DNA from: Micrococcales bacterium UBA7469
Lineage (GTDB): Bacteria > Actinomycetota > Actinomycetes > Actinomycetales > Microbacteriaceae
Assembly: GCA_002479805.1 (NCBI GenBank)
Contig: DLPB01000014.1
Location: forward strand, 1 to 56,093
DNA length: 56,093 nucleotides
Reading direction: 5' to 3'
Shown: one piece after another, positions 48,376 to 56,093 of the stretch
Position numbering within the stretch: the first letter of the stretch is position 1
Layout: each line of letters starts with the position of its first letter
The notes under the pieces: generated by a model
Databases searched by the model: none
Told to the model about the DNA's origin: nothing
What the model saw: the letters and a program-made list of their open reading frames with translations, nothing else
Position numbers and translations under genes: made by a program

Positions 48376-49064
48376 CAGATTAGATCCTCTGGATCCAAAG
48401 GGGTTGCGGGTAGGTAGAGCGCTTTGTCAACCGCACTGCGCACCACCGGCCCAATCAACTTCGCAGGTGATTCGACACCGGCCTGCTCCAAGATGCCGAC
48501 CGCCTGCTGCACCACCAGAGATGAGAAGCTACTGGCAACCTCAAAAGCCTCGGCATAAGCTGCGCGCTGATGCTCCTGAACCACTAGCGGTTCACCACCA
48601 AGTTCAATGGCTAGCGCCTGGGCGATAGGTAGTAAAACTTCGGGAGCGCTGACCGAAATGGTGCTGTTTTTCAAAACCAAAAGATCCATGCTGGTGCCGG
48701 TGAAGTGCATCACCGGGTGGAGTGCGATTGGGACTGCACCCAGCTGCGCAGCCGAAGCCAGAACTCCGTATCCACGCAGCGGCGAGATGTGAACAACTAA
48801 CTTTTTTGGCCCAAACAACCCAAGGTCCGTAAGCCCATCGCAAACTAATTCAACATCAGAGTTGGGAACTGCAAGCAGCACCAGGTCGGCATCCTCGGCA
48901 ACTGCAGCCATGCCGGCAATCGGCAGATCAGGCAACAGGGTTTCTACTCGCTCGATTGCCTCTGGGCTATCAACCGCCGCACCCACCAGTTCGTGACCAG
49001 CCTGCGCCCACGCCTTTGCCAAGACTGGTCCGGCTGCTTCATTGCCGACGAATCCGATTTTCAT
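48375..49064 (-). CDS. Rossmann-fold protein with DUF2520 domain
   Basis: A 229-residue protein. The N-terminal NAD(P)-binding site is IGFVGNEAAGPVLAKAWAQAG; the rest fits the DUF2520 domain, including ALHPVMHFTGTSMDLLVL and AYAEAFEVASSFSSLVVQQA. It looks like a ketopantoate-reductase-like fold but that role is not shown, and the position next to panC is suggestive. It overlaps DUF3180 upstream (ATGA) and panC downstream. Confidence 0.85.
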   Translation of the reverse strand: MKIGFVGNEAAGPVLAKAWAQAGHELVGAAVDSPEAIERVETLLPDLPIAGMAAVAEDADLVLLAVPNSDVELVCDGLTDLGLFGPKKLVVHISPLRGYGVLASAAQLGAVPIALHPVMHFTGTSMDLLVLKNSTISVSAPEVLLPIAQALAIELGGEPLVVQEHQRAAYAEAFEVASSFSSLVVQQAVGILEQAGVESPAKLIGPVVRSAVDKALYLPATPLDPEDLI

Positions 49065-49528
49065 GCTCGGTCTCCATCTGGGTCTTTGGGCAGGCGACAG
49101 TTGTATTGCGCGCCAAGCCCTCCAAGATACATCAGTAGTGAACTAACCAAACCGATTCCGGCCCAGCTCACTAGTGCCTGCGGTGAGATGGAAAATATCC
49201 ACAGCCAAAGCAGTTGACCGAGGTGCCAGCCGGCAAATCCCAGGGCTGTAATCATCACCGCGTTTGACATCACCAAAAGTCGGAAGGATGTGAGCGGATC
49301 GGGCCGCGCAACCGGCTGCTTGACTGCCTGCTCCAGCTTTTTGCGGTAGCGAAAAATGGGGAACGTTGCCGCGTAGATTGTGACGCCGATGGCGACCAGG
49401 CTGGCAGCCAAGAATGCATCCGTTGCTGGGAAGGCAAAACCGAAGCCGGAAGAAAGTTGTGCAACCAAGGCTCCGGCGATAATCGAAAGTAAAGACCAAG
49501 CAGTTACAAAGCGCAGATCGAGTTTCAT
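49061..49528 (-). CDS. DUF3180 membrane protein
   Basis: A 155-residue protein with four predicted helices: VTAWSLLSIIAGALVAQLSS, AFLAASLVAIGVTIYAATF, MSNAVMITALGFAGWHLGQ and WAGIGLVSSLLMYLGGLGAQ. It matches the DUF3180 family, which follows folK in nearly all actinobacteria. The function is unknown. I use ATG 49528, which overlaps the folK stop (ATGA); a TTG four codons upstream is the alternative. Confidence 0.85.
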   Translation of the reverse strand: MKLDLRFVTAWSLLSIIAGALVAQLSSGFGFAFPATDAFLAASLVAIGVTIYAATFPIFRYRKKLEQAVKQPVARPDPLTSFRLLVMSNAVMITALGFAGWHLGQLLWLWIFSISPQALVSWAGIGLVSSLLMYLGGLGAQYNCRLPKDPDGDRA

Positions 49529-50034
49529 TCGAACCGCCAAACTTGGCTTACGAAGTTAGCTGCTAAATCCGCGACTTTTCCGTGGCCGGGAAGAGTGGCA
49601 GCTGGATCCATTTCAGCCCACGGCACCAATACGAAGGCGCGTTCGTGAGCCCTGGGGTGAGGGATTATCAAAGACTTGGTTTCGACCAACTCAGAACCGT
49701 AGGTGATGATGTCGATATCCAAAGTCCTCGCAGCCCAGCGCTCAAGGCGGACTCTGCCAAATTGATTTTCAATATCGTTGAGTGCGGCGAGTAGTTTCTT
49801 TGGTTTCAGGGAAGTCGAAACTTCAATGACGCCATTGAGGTAATTCGGTTCGCTTTTGTCGATGCCTTTGGCAGTCATGGCGAATGACTCATAGAGCGGA
49901 GACTGTCGCTTGACGGAAATTTCATCGTGAGCGTCAATCTGTGCAACGGCGTTGCGAATGGTTGCTACTCGGTCACCGAGGTTACCGCCGAGCGCGAGGA
50001 TCGCCCTAGTTTTCAAACCGACCGCTTTGAACAC
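49525..50034 (-). CDS. folK: 6-Hydroxymethyl-dihydropterin pyrophosphokinase
   Basis: A 169-residue enzyme that transfers pyrophosphate to hydroxymethyl-dihydropterin for folate synthesis. The start region AILALGGNLGDRVATIRNAV, YLNGVIEVSTSL and the signature RWAARTLDIDIITYG are hallmark HPPK segments; HPRAHERAFVLVPWAE closes the active site. The start is not certain: GTG 50034 (used here) or TTG 50016, both inside the end of folB and without a strong ribosome site. Confidence 0.92.
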   Translation of the reverse strand: MFKAVGLKTRAILALGGNLGDRVATIRNAVAQIDAHDEISVKRQSPLYESFAMTAKGIDKSEPNYLNGVIEVSTSLKPKKLLAALNDIENQFGRVRLERWAARTLDIDIITYGSELVETKSLIIPHPRAHERAFVLVPWAEMDPAATLPGHGKVADLAANFVSQVWRFE

Positions 50035-50368
50035 TCACCGAAACATCTTCAAACTTGTGCTCGATCGGGGCCTGTGGTTTGTGAACGGTCACCTTCACCG
50101 CGGCAATCTTGCCGTCCAGGTTTGCAACAGCTGCTAGACAAGCACTGGCTAGCGATTCGATCAGGTCAAAACGGTTGCTGGTTGCGGTCACAGCAAGTAG
50201 ATCGGCAACTGCCGCGTAGGAAACGGTTGCGTTCAACTGATCCTCGGCTTCAGCCTCAACCTGATAAACACAGTCAATCAAGAAGGTCTGACCATAGTCC
50301 TTTTCGTGCTGCAGCACACCGTGGTAGGCATAGACCTCAAGGCCCTTTAGTTCGATGGTGTAGCGCAC
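50006..50368 (-). CDS. folB: Dihydroneopterin aldolase
   Basis: A 120-residue enzyme for the step before FolK. YTIELKGLEVYAYHGVLQHE at the start carries the conserved YHGV segment, and VYQVEAEAEDQLNATVSYAA, DLIESLASACLAAV and VTVHKPQAPI follow the family pattern. GTG start overlaps the folP stop by one base (TAGTG). The 3' end overlaps folK. Confidence 0.93.
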   Translation of the reverse strand: MRYTIELKGLEVYAYHGVLQHEKDYGQTFLIDCVYQVEAEAEDQLNATVSYAAVADLLAVTATSNRFDLIESLASACLAAVANLDGKIAAVKVTVHKPQAPIEHKFEDVSVSVQSGRFEN

Positions 50369-51192
50369 TAGATGGAGTCCTTCAGCTTCTTCACAATTGC
50401 AATTGTGTCAGCGGTTAGCTCAACATTGTGAACTCTCACACCCCAAAGTCCGCGCTGCAGTAGCAGTGCGGTTAGCACCGCGGTTGCGACATCGCGTCGA
50501 CCGTTGGCTACCCCAGCCGGATTCTGCTGATCTAATACCGCCGCCAAGAATCGCTTGCGAGATGCACCCACCAAAATTGGCAACCCCAGGTTCTTGAGCT
50601 CATCCAGGCGAGCAACCAATTCCCAGTTCTCTTCGATGTTCTTGGCAAAACCTAAGCCAGGATCTACAACTATGCGAGATCGGTCGATACCGGCAGCCAC
50701 CGCAACTGCCACCTGTTCACTTAGTTCAGCAACCACATCTTTGGCAACGTCTCGATAGCCGGTGAGCTGATCCATCACTGCGGAGTGGCCGCGCCAGTGC
50801 CCAAGAATGTATTTGCAGCTAAGCGGTGCGACGGTGGCAAACATGGCCGGATCCGCAAGACCACCGGAGACATCGTTCACATAGTCAGCACCTGCCTGGA
50901 CAGCTAGCCGCGCAGTTTCCGAGTTCATGGTGTCGACCGAAACCTCGACGTCGAGTTCCGCCTTAATGGCTTGGATCACCGGGATAACCCTGGCCTGCTC
51001 TTGTTCGAGAGTGACTCGCTCAGCACCTGGCCTGGTTGACTCGCCACCGACATCGATAATGGCGGCCCCTTGCAAGACCAACAGCTTGGCGTGAGCCAGG
51101 GCTTGTTCAAGCTCTAAAAACTGTCCGCCATCGCTGAATGAATCCGGTGTGGTGTTGACCACACCCATGATCTTCGGCGCAACCCAAGTCAT
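50368..51192 (-). CDS. folP: Dihydropteroate synthase
   Basis: A 274-residue enzyme, the sulfonamide target. Motifs are IMGVVNTTPDSFSDGGQFLE (pterin and p-aminobenzoate site), IIDVGGESTRPGAERVTLEQ, ADYVNDVSGG and VVDPGLGFAKNIEENWELV, with LVGASRKRFL near residue 215. ATG overlaps the folE stop by four bases (ATGA). Confidence 0.95.
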   Translation of the reverse strand: MTWVAPKIMGVVNTTPDSFSDGGQFLELEQALAHAKLLVLQGAAIIDVGGESTRPGAERVTLEQEQARVIPVIQAIKAELDVEVSVDTMNSETARLAVQAGADYVNDVSGGLADPAMFATVAPLSCKYILGHWRGHSAVMDQLTGYRDVAKDVVAELSEQVAVAVAAGIDRSRIVVDPGLGFAKNIEENWELVARLDELKNLGLPILVGASRKRFLAAVLDQQNPAGVANGRRDVATAVLTALLLQRGLWGVRVHNVELTADTIAIVKKLKDSI

Positions 51193-51746
51193 GATTGCCG
51201 ACTAATCAAGCCCATGATCTCTGAACGCAAAACTGGATCCGAAAATTCGCCTCTGGTTGCCATTGTGATGGTGTTAACCTCTGGCTGCCTAGCGCCTCTT
51301 GATGCCACGCACTGGTGCTTAGCCTCGATCACCACAACCACCCCGCGGGCAGAGAGTCCCTGCTCAATAGCATCGGCAACCTGAGCAGTGAGGTTCTCCT
51401 GCAGCTGCGGCCGAGAAGCCAAAATCTCAACCACATTCGCCAAGCGACCAAGACCAGCAACCTTGTCGGTTGGCAAGTATGCGATGTGGGCAGCACCGGT
51501 GAAAGGAAGCAGGTGGTGCTCACAGATCGACACCAATTCGATGTCTTTGAGAATCACCGCTTCGTTGTGCTCGGCGGGAAAATTATCTGCCAGCGGCGTC
51601 AGTGGATCTTGGCCGATGCCCTTGAAAAAAGCTGCGTAGGACTCAGCGACCTTTCCTGGGGTAGCGGCTAGTTCTGGACGATCTGGGTCTTCGCCAATTG
51701 CAAAAAGCAGCTCGCGAACCGCGGCGCGAATTCGATCAGCTTGCAC
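51189..51746 (-). CDS. folE: GTP cyclohydrolase I
   Basis: A 185-residue zinc enzyme that starts folate synthesis from GTP. ATPGKVAESYAAFFKG, SICEHHLLPFTGAAHIAYLP (zinc Cys and His) and KHQCVASRGARQ (second cysteine) are hallmark segments. I use GTG 51746 (VQADRIRAAVRELL), because AGGAAG lies just upstream. A longer frame to 51797 would sit wholly inside ftsH. It overlaps the ftsH 3' end by 11 bases. Confidence 0.95.
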   Translation of the reverse strand: MQADRIRAAVRELLFAIGEDPDRPELAATPGKVAESYAAFFKGIGQDPLTPLADNFPAEHNEAVILKDIELVSICEHHLLPFTGAAHIAYLPTDKVAGLGRLANVVEILASRPQLQENLTAQVADAIEQGLSARGVVVVIEAKHQCVASRGARQPEVNTITMATRGEFSDPVLRSEIMGLISRQS

Positions 51747-53712
51747 TTTCTTCCTTGGACTCAGTTTCCGGCTTGGGCTCTTCAGGCAGTGCCTCAAGCT
51801 GCTTTACCTTGCGCTTCGGAACCGCGATTGGACCCTTGGTGGAAAGTGAGCGCTTGGTTGAAGAGCGCCAGGTTGGGCGCTCAGGGAGCTTTTTGATGCC
51901 CTTGAAGATCTTTGCGATCTCTTCTTGGTTCAGAGTCTCCTGCTCCAATAGCACCTTGGCCAACTTGTCCAGGATGACTCGGTTTGAGGTCAGCGCCTTG
52001 TGCGCCTCATCCAGAGCGGACTCTAAAATCAGGCGAACTTCGGCATCAACCTGCTGTGCCATCTCGTTGGAGTATGCGCTGTGAGTTGCCAGTTCGCGAC
52101 CTAGGAATGGTTCGGACGAACCCGAGCCGAGCGAGATTGCTCCCACCTTCTGGCTCATGCCGTATTTGGTAACCATGGTGCGGGCAATGCTGGTTGCCTT
52201 CTCGAAGTCGTTCGATGCTCCGGTGGTCGGGTCCTTGAAAACAATCTCCTCAGCAATGCGACCTCCCATTGCGTATGCAATCTGGTCGAGTAGCTGATTA
52301 CGAGTGACCGAGTAGCGATCCTCCATCGGCATCACCATGGTGTAACCCAGGGCGCGACCTCTTGGCAAGATGGTGATCTTGGTGACCGGGTCAGAGTGGT
52401 TTAGGGCACCAGCAACCAGGGCGTGACCGGCCTCGTGATAGGCGGTGATTAGTCGCTCGTGATCGCGCATCAGGCTGGACTTCTTTTGCGGTCCACCGAT
52501 GACGCGGTCGATTGCCTCGTCAATGATTTCGTTGTCAATCAGCTTGCGGTTTAGTCGAGCTGCCAAAAGCGCCGCCTCGTTGAGCACATTCGCAAGATCT
52601 GCTCCGGTAAAGCCTGGGGTGCGACGTGCGACCAACTCGAGGTTGACATCTTCTGCAAGTGGCTTGTTCTTGGAGTGAATGCCAAGAATCTGCTCACGGC
52701 CCTTTAGATCTGGAGCGTTTACTCCAACCTGACGGTCGAAGCGACCTGGGCGCAGCAGCGCCGGGTCAAGCACGTCAGGGCGGTTGGTGGCTGCGATCAG
52801 GATGACATTTGTGTTGGTGTCAAAACCATCCATCTCAACCAAAAGTTGGTTCAGAGTCTGTTCACGCTCGTCGTTACCACCGCCGATACCGGTACCGCGG
52901 TGACGGCCGACGGCATCGATTTCATCCACGAAGATGATGGCGGGTGAGGCCTGCTTGGCCTGCTCGAACAAGTCGCGCACTCGCGAAGCACCGACACCAA
53001 CAAACATCTCGACAAAGTCGGAACCTGAGATTGAGAAGAACGGCACTCCGGCTTCGCCAGCCACTGCCTTGGCTACCAGAGTCTTACCGGTTCCCGGAGG
53101 GCCGTAGAGCAATACGCCACGAGGGATCTTGGCACCCATCTCCTGGAACTTCTTGGGGTCCTTGAGGAAGTCTTTGATTTCAACCAGTTCTTCCATGGCT
53201 TCATCAATACCGGCTACGTCCTTGAAGGTGACGTTAGAGGTTTCCTTGGTCACCATCTTGGCCTTGGACTTACCGAAGTTCATGACTCCGCGGCCACCGC
53301 CCGACATTGACCCCATTAAGAACCAGAACAGCGCCAGGATGATCACGAATGGCAAGAGCGATCCAAGCAGCGCTAGGTACCAAGGGGTGCGCTGCACCTC
53401 ATCGGTCCAGCCTTCGGAAATGTTGGCATCCGCCACAGCCTTGGTGACCGCAACCTCACGACCGATGACGTAGAAGAACTGAACTTGCTCGCCATACTCT
53501 GGATCTGGTTTGGCAAGGGTGACATCAACGCGCTGCGCACCATCGAAGATCTTTACGGTTTTTGCCTTGCCAGACTCGATTAGGTCGAGACCGACCTGGG
53601 TGTCCACCTTGGTGAACTGCTGGGCGGTCATCAACTGGCTGCCGATCAACATCACACCGATGGCAAGCCCAATCCAGAGCCAGGGGCCGCGCAAAAACTT
53701 CTTCATCTTCAT
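51736..53712 (-). CDS. ftsH: ATP-dependent zinc metalloprotease FtsH
   Basis: A 658-residue membrane protease. Two helices flank an outer domain (WLWIGLAIGVMLIGSQLM and ALLGSLLPFVIILALFWFLM). The AAA+ domain has YGPPGTGKTLVAKAVAGEAG, and the zinc site is TAYHEAGHALVAGALN. The C-terminal tail is rich in charged residues (EEPKPETESKEESAS). It removes damaged membrane and soluble proteins. ATG 53712 is used; ATG 53706 is possible. GGAAGGGG lies 12 bases upstream. It leads the folate block. Confidence 0.95.
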   Translation of the reverse strand: MKMKKFLRGPWLWIGLAIGVMLIGSQLMTAQQFTKVDTQVGLDLIESGKAKTVKIFDGAQRVDVTLAKPDPEYGEQVQFFYVIGREVAVTKAVADANISEGWTDEVQRTPWYLALLGSLLPFVIILALFWFLMGSMSGGGRGVMNFGKSKAKMVTKETSNVTFKDVAGIDEAMEELVEIKDFLKDPKKFQEMGAKIPRGVLLYGPPGTGKTLVAKAVAGEAGVPFFSISGSDFVEMFVGVGASRVRDLFEQAKQASPAIIFVDEIDAVGRHRGTGIGGGNDEREQTLNQLLVEMDGFDTNTNVILIAATNRPDVLDPALLRPGRFDRQVGVNAPDLKGREQILGIHSKNKPLAEDVNLELVARRTPGFTGADLANVLNEAALLAARLNRKLIDNEIIDEAIDRVIGGPQKKSSLMRDHERLITAYHEAGHALVAGALNHSDPVTKITILPRGRALGYTMVMPMEDRYSVTRNQLLDQIAYAMGGRIAEEIVFKDPTTGASNDFEKATSIARTMVTKYGMSQKVGAISLGSGSSEPFLGRELATHSAYSNEMAQQVDAEVRLILESALDEAHKALTSNRVILDKLAKVLLEQETLNQEEIAKIFKGIKKLPERPTWRSSTKRSLSTKGPIAVPKRKVKQLEALPEEPKPETESKEESAS

Positions 53713-53739
53713 TATGGGCGTGTGCCCCTTCCGTAATTT

Positions 53740-54285
53740 CTAGCTGTAGACGCTCGGTGACAGGATTCCAACGCCGTCCAAAGAGCGGTACTGCTCGTTG
53801 TAATCCAGACCGTAACCAACTACAAACTCATTCGGGATATCAAACCCCACCCATCTGACAGCTATTTCAACTTTGGCTGCATCTGGCTTGCGAAGCAGGG
53901 TGACGATCTCTACCGATGCTGCCCCACGCGCCTTCAAGTTGGCTGTGAGCCAAGACAGTGTGAGCCCTGAGTCGATGATGTCTTCGACAATCAGAATGTT
54001 GCGATCTTTGACGTCGGTGTCGAGATCCTTCAGGATTCGCACCACCCCGGAAGAGACGGTGCCGGAGCCGTAGGAGGAAACCGCCATCCAGTCTTGCTTG
54101 GTTGGAATCTGCATTGCACGAGCCAGGTCTGCCATGAATGGCACCGCACCCTTGAGGATGCCCAACAGCAGCACATCCTTGTCTATGTAAAACTCGTCGA
54201 TTGGTGCAGCTAACTCTGCGATGCGGGCTCGAATCTGCTCCGCGGTAACCAATACCTCTTTGATGTCTGGGTGATTCAGATGCAC
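53740..54285 (-). CDS. hpt: Hypoxanthine phosphoribosyltransferase
   Basis: A 181-residue purine-salvage enzyme. The start is GTG 54285, giving VHLNHPDIKEVLVTAEQIRA. LLLGILKGAVPFMADLAR and the phosphoribosyl-binding motif ILIVEDIIDSGLTLSWL are clear. It turns hypoxanthine or guanine into nucleotides using PRPP. AGGAG lies eight bases before the GTG, which overlaps the tilS stop by one base (TAGTG), an order (tilS-hpt-ftsH) common in many Gram-positive bacteria. Confidence 0.94.
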   Translation of the reverse strand: MHLNHPDIKEVLVTAEQIRARIAELAAPIDEFYIDKDVLLLGILKGAVPFMADLARAMQIPTKQDWMAVSSYGSGTVSSGVVRILKDLDTDVKDRNILIVEDIIDSGLTLSWLTANLKARGAASVEIVTLLRKPDAAKVEIAVRWVGFDIPNEFVVGYGLDYNEQYRSLDGVGILSPSVYS

Positions 54286-55307
54286 TAGCAGGCTCCTGGT
54301 GTTGGTGGCTTGGACCTTGTGAAGATCAACAGGTCTTTTACCCGCTCTACTGTAATGCCAGAAAGGGCAGCAGATTTCTGCCCGTGCCAATTGGTGATAA
54401 GTGCATCGATCGCCTGAATTTGACCCGAAGAAATCGACTTCGCACCGGCGGTTGTTGCAATCAGATGCAGCGCCGCGGTGCGAACCGCACTTGGCTGTAA
54501 TGCCAGCTGCTCAACCGAGTAACTCACCGTCCTGGCTGAGGTTGAAACCTTGGCATCCAATACCAAATCCGCAGCCAAAGATGCCACCAGCTCCTCAACC
54601 TCGGAAACCTGATTGGCGGTTCGGGCAAGTGCTTTGGCAAAACCTGGTCCCAGCTCGGTCTCTAAAGCATCAAGTAAATTGCGGGCCCGAACCCGCGCAT
54701 ACTTCGGGTCTTGGTTGTGCGGATCATCCCAATACTTGAGCCCTTGATCTACGCAGGCTTGACGTAGCAGGCCACGACTGAGCCCAAGAAAGGGCCGAGC
54801 GATCAATCTTGCGGGATCGAATCCATCCATACCGGCGAGCGCCGAAAGCCCAGATCCCCTCGCCAACCCAAGCAGCACCGTCTCCGCCTGATCCTCAAGG
54901 TTGTGTCCCAGCAAAACCAGAGCCGCAGCTTGCGAGATTCGAACCCGCTCCAGGGCCTGGTAGCGAGCATCCCTGGCGGCGGCCTCCATGCCGTTACCAG
55001 CAACCTCAACCGTGACCGGCTCAACCAAAACCGGGTTTAGTCCAAGTTCTTCACAGGTCTGCTTTGCCCGGGCGGCAACCTCGCCGCTTTCCATCTGCAG
55101 CTGGTGATCAACGATCACCGCACCAGCAAATAGTCCCAGCCTTGGAGCTTCGAAGGCAGTTGCGGCAGCCAACGCAATTGAGTCACCGCCGCCGGAACAT
55201 GCCACCAAAACCAGCGAACCCTTGGGTAATTCGAGTGATTCGAGCTGCTCTCTAACAGCGCGTCTGGCATCGGCCATCGCCGGAGTGAGCCTAGGACGCT
55301 GTGTCAT
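54285..55307 (-). CDS. tilS: tRNA(Ile)-lysidine synthase
   Basis: A 340-residue enzyme that changes C34 of tRNA-Ile (CAU) to lysidine. The ATP-binding P-loop is VLVACSGGGDSIALAAAT (SGGxDS), followed by NGMEAAARDARYQALERV and LLGHNLEDQAETVLLGLARG, hallmarks of TilS. The C-terminal part is short, as in other actinobacteria. No ribosome site is clear. It is coupled to hpt and divergent from ppa with 49 bp between. Confidence 0.93.
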   Translation of the reverse strand: MTQRPRLTPAMADARRAVREQLESLELPKGSLVLVACSGGGDSIALAAATAFEAPRLGLFAGAVIVDHQLQMESGEVAARAKQTCEELGLNPVLVEPVTVEVAGNGMEAAARDARYQALERVRISQAAALVLLGHNLEDQAETVLLGLARGSGLSALAGMDGFDPARLIARPFLGLSRGLLRQACVDQGLKYWDDPHNQDPKYARVRARNLLDALETELGPGFAKALARTANQVSEVEELVASLAADLVLDAKVSTSARTVSYSVEQLALQPSAVRTAALHLIATTAGAKSISSGQIQAIDALITNWHGQKSAALSGITVERVKDLLIFTRSKPPTPGAC

Positions 55308-55356
55308 CTGTCTCGATTCGGTAATCTTTATGCGAAAAGCCTATTGAGGAGAAGCC

Positions 55357-55836
55357 GTGTCTTACGACGTAGTTATTGAGATTCCAAAGGGAAGCCGCAA
55401 CAAGTATGAGGTTGACCACGAGACCGGTCGGGTTTTCCTGGACCGCGTGCTGTTCACCCCGTTCGTCTACCCAACCGACTACGGCTTCTTTGAGAACACC
55501 CTCGGTGGCGACGGAGACCCGCTGGACGCCCTTGTGCTTTTGGAGTACCCACTGTTCCCAGGTGTTGGCGTAAAGGTTCGCGCGGTCGGCATGCTGGTCA
55601 TGGAGGATGACGGCGGAGTTGACGAGAAGGTGCTTTGTGTGCCGGTCAAGGACCCACGCTGGAGCCACATTCAGGACCTAGGGGATGTAAGCAGCCAGAT
55701 CAAGAATGAGATTGAGCACTTCTTCTCCCACTACAAGGACCTAGAGCCTGGCAAGTGGGTAAAGATTCAGGGTTGGAAGGACAAGGCTGCAGCCGAAGAA
55801 GTCATCGCTGCGGCATACGCCAACTACAAGCACTAG
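55357..55836 (+). CDS. ppa: Inorganic pyrophosphatase, family I
   Basis: A 159-residue soluble enzyme that splits pyrophosphate and drives biosynthesis. MSYDVVIEIPKGSRNKYEVD, YPTDYGFFENTLGGDGDPLD (metal-binding aspartates) and VGMLVMEDDGGVDEKVLCVP are hallmark segments. Usual length. GTG start with GAGGAGA seven bases upstream and a possible -10 TAATCT at 55322-55327. Confidence 0.95.
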   Translation: MSYDVVIEIPKGSRNKYEVDHETGRVFLDRVLFTPFVYPTDYGFFENTLGGDGDPLDALVLLEYPLFPGVGVKVRAVGMLVMEDDGGVDEKVLCVPVKDPRWSHIQDLGDVSSQIKNEIEHFFSHYKDLEPGKWVKIQGWKDKAAAEEVIAAAYANYKH

Positions 55837-55841
55837 GGAAG

Positions 55842-55847
55842 TATCTT
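55842..55847 (+). promoter_or_regulatory. -10 element, leaderless start of the last gene
   Basis: TATCTT ends six bases before the ATG at 55854, with no Shine-Dalgarno. Confidence 0.4.
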
Positions 55848-55853
55848 TGGGCT

Positions 55854-56093
55854 ATGCATAGCCCAGAAACTTCTTCCATTGATGTCGGAATCATTGAGCT
55901 TCTAGATAACTACTTTGAGGTTATTCACGCTCAAGACATGGATCTGTTTGACCAAGTCTTTCACCCCGACTGCACGCTCTATGGCGTAAAGGACAATCAG
56001 ACCGTGCTTCGCCCATACCTGGTTTACCGCGAATCTGTTGCCAATCGTCAATCCCCAAAAGAGCTTGGCAACCCAAGAAAAGACGAGATTTTA
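55854..56093 (+). CDS. NTF2-like (lumazine-binding-like) protein, N-terminus only
   Basis: The first 80 codons of a frame that runs off the window edge. The segments IIELLDNYFEVIHAQDMDLF and VFHPDCTLYGVKDN fit the SnoaL/NTF2-like or putative lumazine-binding (PF12893) group, small cone-shaped proteins with varied functions. It has a leaderless-type start. The rest lies outside this window. Confidence 0.65.
   Translation, partial: MHSPETSSIDVGIIELLDNYFEVIHAQDMDLFDQVFHPDCTLYGVKDNQTVLRPYLVYRESVANRQSPKELGNPRKDEIL

Noticed and set aside
51747..51797. Longer folE start
   Set aside because: The extra 17 codons lie inside ftsH and have no ribosome site; GTG 51746 has AGGAAG.
54286..54390. Longer hpt start
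   Set aside because: The extension lies in the end of tilS and does not resemble HPRT; GTG 54285 has AGGAG and overlaps the tilS stop by one base.
1..56093. CRISPR arrays, insertion sequences, prophage or integrative elements
   Set aside because: No repeat-spacer pattern, transposase, integrase or long terminal repeat was seen. The only short repeats are regulatory (operators and the vapBC repeats).

Overview
The window reads as a typical stretch of chromosome from a small-genome, mid-GC actinobacterium, most likely in the family Microbacteriaceae (the freshwater Rhodoluna/Aquiluna type is my best guess). This is inferred from gene content and order: the ftsH-folE-folP-folB-folK-DUF3180-DUF2520-panC-lysS-clpC block matches the order known in Mycobacterium and other actinobacteria. 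There is also an archaeal-type AspRS, FprA, a DUF4229 protein, the tiny ribosomal protein bS22, many GTG/TTG starts, and many apparently leaderless genes. I count 69 protein genes (malF and the last gene are cut by the window edges) and one tRNA. No insertion sequence, prophage, CRISPR array or rRNA was seen. The longest stretch without a protein gene is about 270 bases.

Layout. (1) 1-4914: alpha-glucoside use. malE and the start of malF run left, two tandem GH13 glucosidases run right, and the divergent control region between them holds four inverted-repeat operators. (2) 4911-15049: accessory transport and regulation. It holds an MMPL exporter with a divergent MarR repressor, a secreted Fn3/OmpA-like protein, an MFS exporter, a polar amino-acid ABC transporter, homocysteine methyltransferase, tRNA-Tyr and a LacI-family regulator. 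(3) 15060-20260: YajQ, ManA, an MFS protein, FprA and a polyprenyl diphosphate synthase. (4) 20257-32169: a respiratory block in which menG, menF, menD, menA, menE, menB and menC (menaquinone) lie next to ccsB, resB, ccdA and a TlpA/ResA-like thioredoxin (cytochrome c maturation). (5) 32166-42815: mixed genes, including AspRS, a VapBC toxin-antitoxin pair, a compact XRE/membrane-protein/micro-protein/exporter operon, a glutaredoxin-like protein with a 43-residue partner, a HAD hydrolase, bS22, an ArsR-like regulator with an unusual tail, proC, a CPBP protein and radA. (6) 42834-55307: one long leftward run of tilS, hpt, ftsH, the folate genes, DUF3180, DUF2520, panC, lysS, a 61-residue protein, clpC and a SOUL protein. 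(7) ppa and an NTF2-like gene point right at the end.

How the genes work together. Polyprenyl diphosphate synthase, MenA and MenG make the lipid part of menaquinone. MenF, MenD, MenC, MenE and MenB build the naphthoate head, and the ccs genes mature c-type cytochromes that take electrons from menaquinol. MalEF and the two glucosidases import and split alpha-glucosides, probably under a LacI-type repressor.

The most striking pattern is in the gene starts. About twenty carry no Shine-Dalgarno sequence but have a -10 hexamer of the form TANNNT (most often TAGACT) exactly six or seven bases before the start codon, which predicts leaderless mRNAs. In three cases the TAG of the -10 is also the stop codon of the gene upstream. 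At menB/menC the two -10 hexamers overlap on opposite strands in a 17-bp intergenic gap. Three micro-proteins of 27, 43 and 32 residues were found by reading between the larger genes.
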